A program made the position numbers and the translations under genes. The notes under the pieces are model-generated. The model worked only from the letters and a program-made list of their open reading frames with translations, searched no databases and was not told the origin of the DNA. From Bacillota bacterium (GTDB taxonomy: Bacteria > Bacillota > Bacilli > Alicyclobacillales > SLC66), in NCBI GenBank assembly GCA_021828865.1, contig JAJZCW010000026.1, positions 1-46,246 of the forward strand: a DNA stretch of 46,246 bases, in the 5' to 3' direction. This document shows, in pieces, positions 44,233 to 46,246 of the stretch (its first letter is position 1; every line of letters begins with the position of its first letter).

Positions 44233-44754
44233 ATGGATTTGAGGTATCCGATCGGAAGATTTGAATTCCCTGAAAAAGTGGAAATGTCTCACATTGAAAG
44301 TTGGATAAAGGACCTGGAATACACGCCAAAATCACTGAAAGAGGCAGTGAGTGGACTTACTCAGGAGCAACTGGACACGCCGTATCGTCCGGAGGGGTGG
44401 ACAGTGAGGCAGGTGGTGCATCATTTGCCTGATAGTCACATGAATTCGTACATCAATTATCGGTTGGGACTGCTTGAAGATAATCCCACGGTGAGATCCA
44501 CCAATGTGGATGCGCTGGCGCAGCTTTTTGATGCAAAAACCGCAGATATCGAGTGGTCGCTGGAGTTGCTAACGGGGCTGCACGCCCGCTGGGTCATGTT
44601 GTTAAGGACGCTCAAAAGAGAGGATTTTGATCGAACGATCCAACAACCTGGCCGAGGAGAGCGCTCACTGGCACTACTGCTTGGTACCTATTCCTGGCAC
44701 GGGAAGCACCACATTGCCCACATCACTTCGCTTCGGGAGCGCATGGGCTGGTAA
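44233..44754 (+). CDS. YfiT-like DinB-superfamily metal protein, possible bacillithiol transferase
   Basis: This 173-residue four-helix-bundle protein has the metal ligands of YfiT: His in VVHHLPDSHM (His63/64) and the C-terminal SWHGKHHIAH (His156-His163). The N-terminus YPIGRFEFP is characteristic of this family. YfiT-like proteins bind nickel or zinc, and some DinB members act as bacillithiol S-transferases. Bacillithiol genes lie 0.9 kb downstream, which supports that role here. The ATG at 44233 is 9 bases after AAGGAGG. A GTG at 44224 and an ATG at 44227 are too close to it. Confidence 0.88.
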   Translation: MDLRYPIGRFEFPEKVEMSHIESWIKDLEYTPKSLKEAVSGLTQEQLDTPYRPEGWTVRQVVHHLPDSHMNSYINYRLGLLEDNPTVRSTNVDALAQLFDAKTADIEWSLELLTGLHARWVMLLRTLKREDFDRTIQQPGRGERSLALLLGTYSWHGKHHIAHITSLRERMGW

Positions 44755-44763
44755 TTTAGTGGC

Positions 44764-45495
44764 TTAAAAATGAAGTAGGGCCATGGCCATCATCAGTGCA
44801 CTGCCGAGAGTGACACCCACCACCGTGGCAGATTTGTCCAACTGCCACGATTCGGGGATGATGTCTCTGGCTACGACGAAGGCCATGGCTCCGCTTGCAA
44901 ATGCGAGTGACAACGCAATGAATGAGTGCGCGATGGAAAAAAGCCAGGCCGCCAACATCGTGCCAAGCGGCGTGACAAATCCAATCAAAAAAGTCACCCA
45001 AAACACGCGCGGCTTTGACATTCCCCCCAGTCTCATCGGTGCCGCGATGCTCATGCCTTCCGGAATGTTATGAAGGGCAATGGCGAGCGCGATGAACAAT
45101 CCCACCTGCTGTTCCACTGCGTTTCCAGCACCAATCGCCAGCCCTTCGGGCAAATCGTGAATGGCCATGGCGATGGCGATAAACCACCCCATTTTCAGGT
45201 AAACCTTGGCTTCCTCAGCTAATTGTTCTTTTTGCATGACCATGGCCACTACTATTTTTAACCCCCACATCATGAGCCATCCAGCTGCAAAACCAAGCAA
45301 AAAAAGTGAATGACTGCCCGAGCGAATGGACGTGGGGATGAGTTCGGTGATGACTACGGTGACCATAATTCCGGACGCCATGCCGAGCAGAACGGTCATT
45401 ACCCGCATGGACAGGTGCCTGAATTGAAGCACCAGCCATCCACCAATCGGTGTCGACATTCCTGCCAGGAAACTAATCCCAAGTATGTCCCACAT
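44764..45495 (-). CDS. ZIP-family metal transporter
   Basis: This 243-residue protein has eight membrane helices. The ZIP metal-binding motifs are clear: AMAIHDLPEGLAIG in helix 4 and ALHNIPEGMSIA in helix 5. A cytoplasmic loop carries few histidines. It resembles ZupT-like importers of zinc, iron or manganese. I chose the ATG at 45493-45495, with AAGGGAGA upstream. It is tail to tail with the DinB gene and divergent from yojF-bshB2. Confidence 0.9.
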   Translation of the reverse strand: MWDILGISFLAGMSTPIGGWLVLQFRHLSMRVMTVLLGMASGIMVTVVITELIPTSIRSGSHSLFLLGFAAGWLMMWGLKIVVAMVMQKEQLAEEAKVYLKMGWFIAIAMAIHDLPEGLAIGAGNAVEQQVGLFIALAIALHNIPEGMSIAAPMRLGGMSKPRVFWVTFLIGFVTPLGTMLAAWLFSIAHSFIALSLAFASGAMAFVVARDIIPESWQLDKSATVVGVTLGSALMMAMALLHF

Positions 45496-45613
45496 CACAA
45501 AGTCTCCCTTGTCCACGAATGGGAACATGTATATTCATCTTGGCGGCAGAAAAGAAGTGTATAATGAAATTAGTTCAAGTATTAAGACATACAAAAATGT
45601 TGGTGGTGAATCA

Positions 45614-45964
45614 ATGAAGCCAATTCGTGCAGTAGAGGTTCAGCGTATATTAGATCAGTTGAAAAACGTGGATTTGTATCTTCACCTGGAGACCACGAAT
45701 GGTGCTTATGCGGGGCTGCATAATGATGCGGCGACACCTGTTGGGGCATACATCCGAAATGGCTCAATTCGTTACCAGCGTGGCACGATCAAAGGGGAAG
45801 GACCGTATCGTGTGGGGCTTAAAATGGATAGCGGATGGGTCTATGCTGAAGGCTTGACAGATTTTGAACTCGATGAGTCAGGAAGGCTTTTGCTCGCCGG
45901 ACATGATAGTGAGGGCAGAATCACCGTGGCCCTAGAACTTAGCACCAAGCCATTTCCCATGTAA
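45614..45964 (+). CDS. yojF: YojF-family protein (DUF1806), partner of BshB2
   Basis: This 116-residue cytoplasmic protein matches YojF in length and sequence (VEVQRILDQLKNVDLYLHLETTNGAYA, YIRNGSIRYQRGTIKGEGPYRVGLK). yojF always sits next to bshB2 (yojG) in Bacillus, as here, where bshB2 starts 12 bases after its stop. Its function is not established. GGTGGTG lies 5-6 bases before the ATG at 45614. TATAAT at 45560-45565 may be the -10 box, without a good -35. Confidence 0.9.
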   Translation: MKPIRAVEVQRILDQLKNVDLYLHLETTNGAYAGLHNDAATPVGAYIRNGSIRYQRGTIKGEGPYRVGLKMDSGWVYAEGLTDFELDESGRLLLAGHDSEGRITVALELSTKPFPM

Positions 45965-45976
45965 GGAGGAGACGCC

Positions 45977-46246
45977 ATGGAGCGCCAAGTATTAGTGATT
46001 TTTCCCCACCCTGATGACGAAACACTGGCTGTCGGTGGTGCGATTGCCTATCATGCGCATGCCGGTTCTCCTGTCACTTATGCGTGTTTTACCCTGGGAC
46101 AAATGGGAAGAAACATGGGTAAACCTTTTTTTGCAAATCGGGAGACGTTGCCTTTGATCAGGGAAAAGGAACTGAAGGAAGCCTGTTCAATTCTCGGCAT
46201 CAATGACCTTCGGATGATGGGATTCAGGGATAAAACCCTGGAAAGA
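45977..46246 (+). CDS. bshB2: BshB2 bacillithiol biosynthesis deacetylase, 3' end beyond window
   Basis: 90 codons are visible before the window edge. The N-terminus of the LmbE/PIG-L fold is clear: VIFPHPDDETLAVGG contains the zinc motif HPDDE, followed by YACFTLGQMGRNMGKP and REKELKEACSILGI. BshB2 removes the acetyl group from GlcNAc-malate in bacillithiol synthesis. AAGGAGGAG lies 6 bases before the ATG at 45977. It is in an operon with yojF. Confidence 0.93.
   Translation, partial: MERQVLVIFPHPDDETLAVGGAIAYHAHAGSPVTYACFTLGQMGRNMGKPFFANRETLPLIREKELKEACSILGINDLRMMGFRDKTLER

Noticed and set aside
1..46246. tRNA, rRNA, CRISPR arrays, transposases, prophage or restriction genes
   Set aside because: Looked for by eye on both strands and not found. 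Short RNA genes without strong motifs could still be missed.

Overview
The window looks like chromosomal DNA of a low-to-moderate GC, spore-forming Firmicute of the Bacillales. Evidence for this is the YojF/BshB2 bacillithiol pair at the right edge, a LysM-GH18 spore-cortex type lysin, a YfiT-like DinB protein, a HelD helicase, a YfmS-like soluble chemoreceptor, strong AGGAGG ribosome-binding sites and frequent TTG/GTG starts. The split-KdpD arrangement makes me think of Alicyclobacillaceae, but the sequence alone does not prove a genus. No rRNA, tRNA, CRISPR array, IS element or prophage was seen. About 43 genes are intact or cut only by the window edges, one is clearly broken, and two very short ORFs are added from local signals.

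Layout. Positions 1-7400 form a signalling region: a GAF-PAS protein (cut by the edge), an amino-acid permease fused in frame to a complete chemoreceptor, a FetAB-type metal exporter, a soluble chemoreceptor, and a CheX-type phosphatase behind a c-di-GMP-I riboswitch. Between the riboswitch and cheX lies a 29-codon ORF with its own strong ribosome-binding site. Positions 7.5-13.6 kb hold an OsmC protein, an unknown protein paired with a CPA2 antiporter, a cyclophilin, an MFS transporter, a decayed response regulator-GGDEF gene and a PAS-PAS protein with a FixL-like second PAS. Positions 13.6-17.0 kb hold an MFS exporter divergent from a two-oxidoreductase operon.

Positions 17.0-29.2 kb carry the potassium system. 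kdpE and a kinase lacking the KdpD N-terminal domain run leftward. Divergently, a 27-codon ORF, kdpF, kdpA, kdpB, kdpC and a stand-alone KdpD sensory protein made of two tandem KdpD-Usp units run rightward, followed by a PepF-type peptidase and an aldo/keto reductase. Repeated TTTTTAC boxes in the divergent gap are good candidates for KdpE binding.

Positions 29.2-46.2 kb hold a tex/GIY-YIG pair, a DUF4349 envelope protein with an ECF-type promoter, a WYL regulator divergent from a GyrI-like protein and an unknown protein across a 31-bp palindrome, helD, a polysaccharide deacetylase, an EamA-ABC-ABC-SDR operon, the LysM-GH18 protein, the DinB protein, a ZIP metal transporter and yojF-bshB2 (cut by the edge).

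Most unusual: the permease-chemoreceptor fusion (987-3884), the doubled KdpD sensory protein (24146-26404), and the c-di-GMP riboswitch whose alternative fold can be read directly as a translational ON switch.
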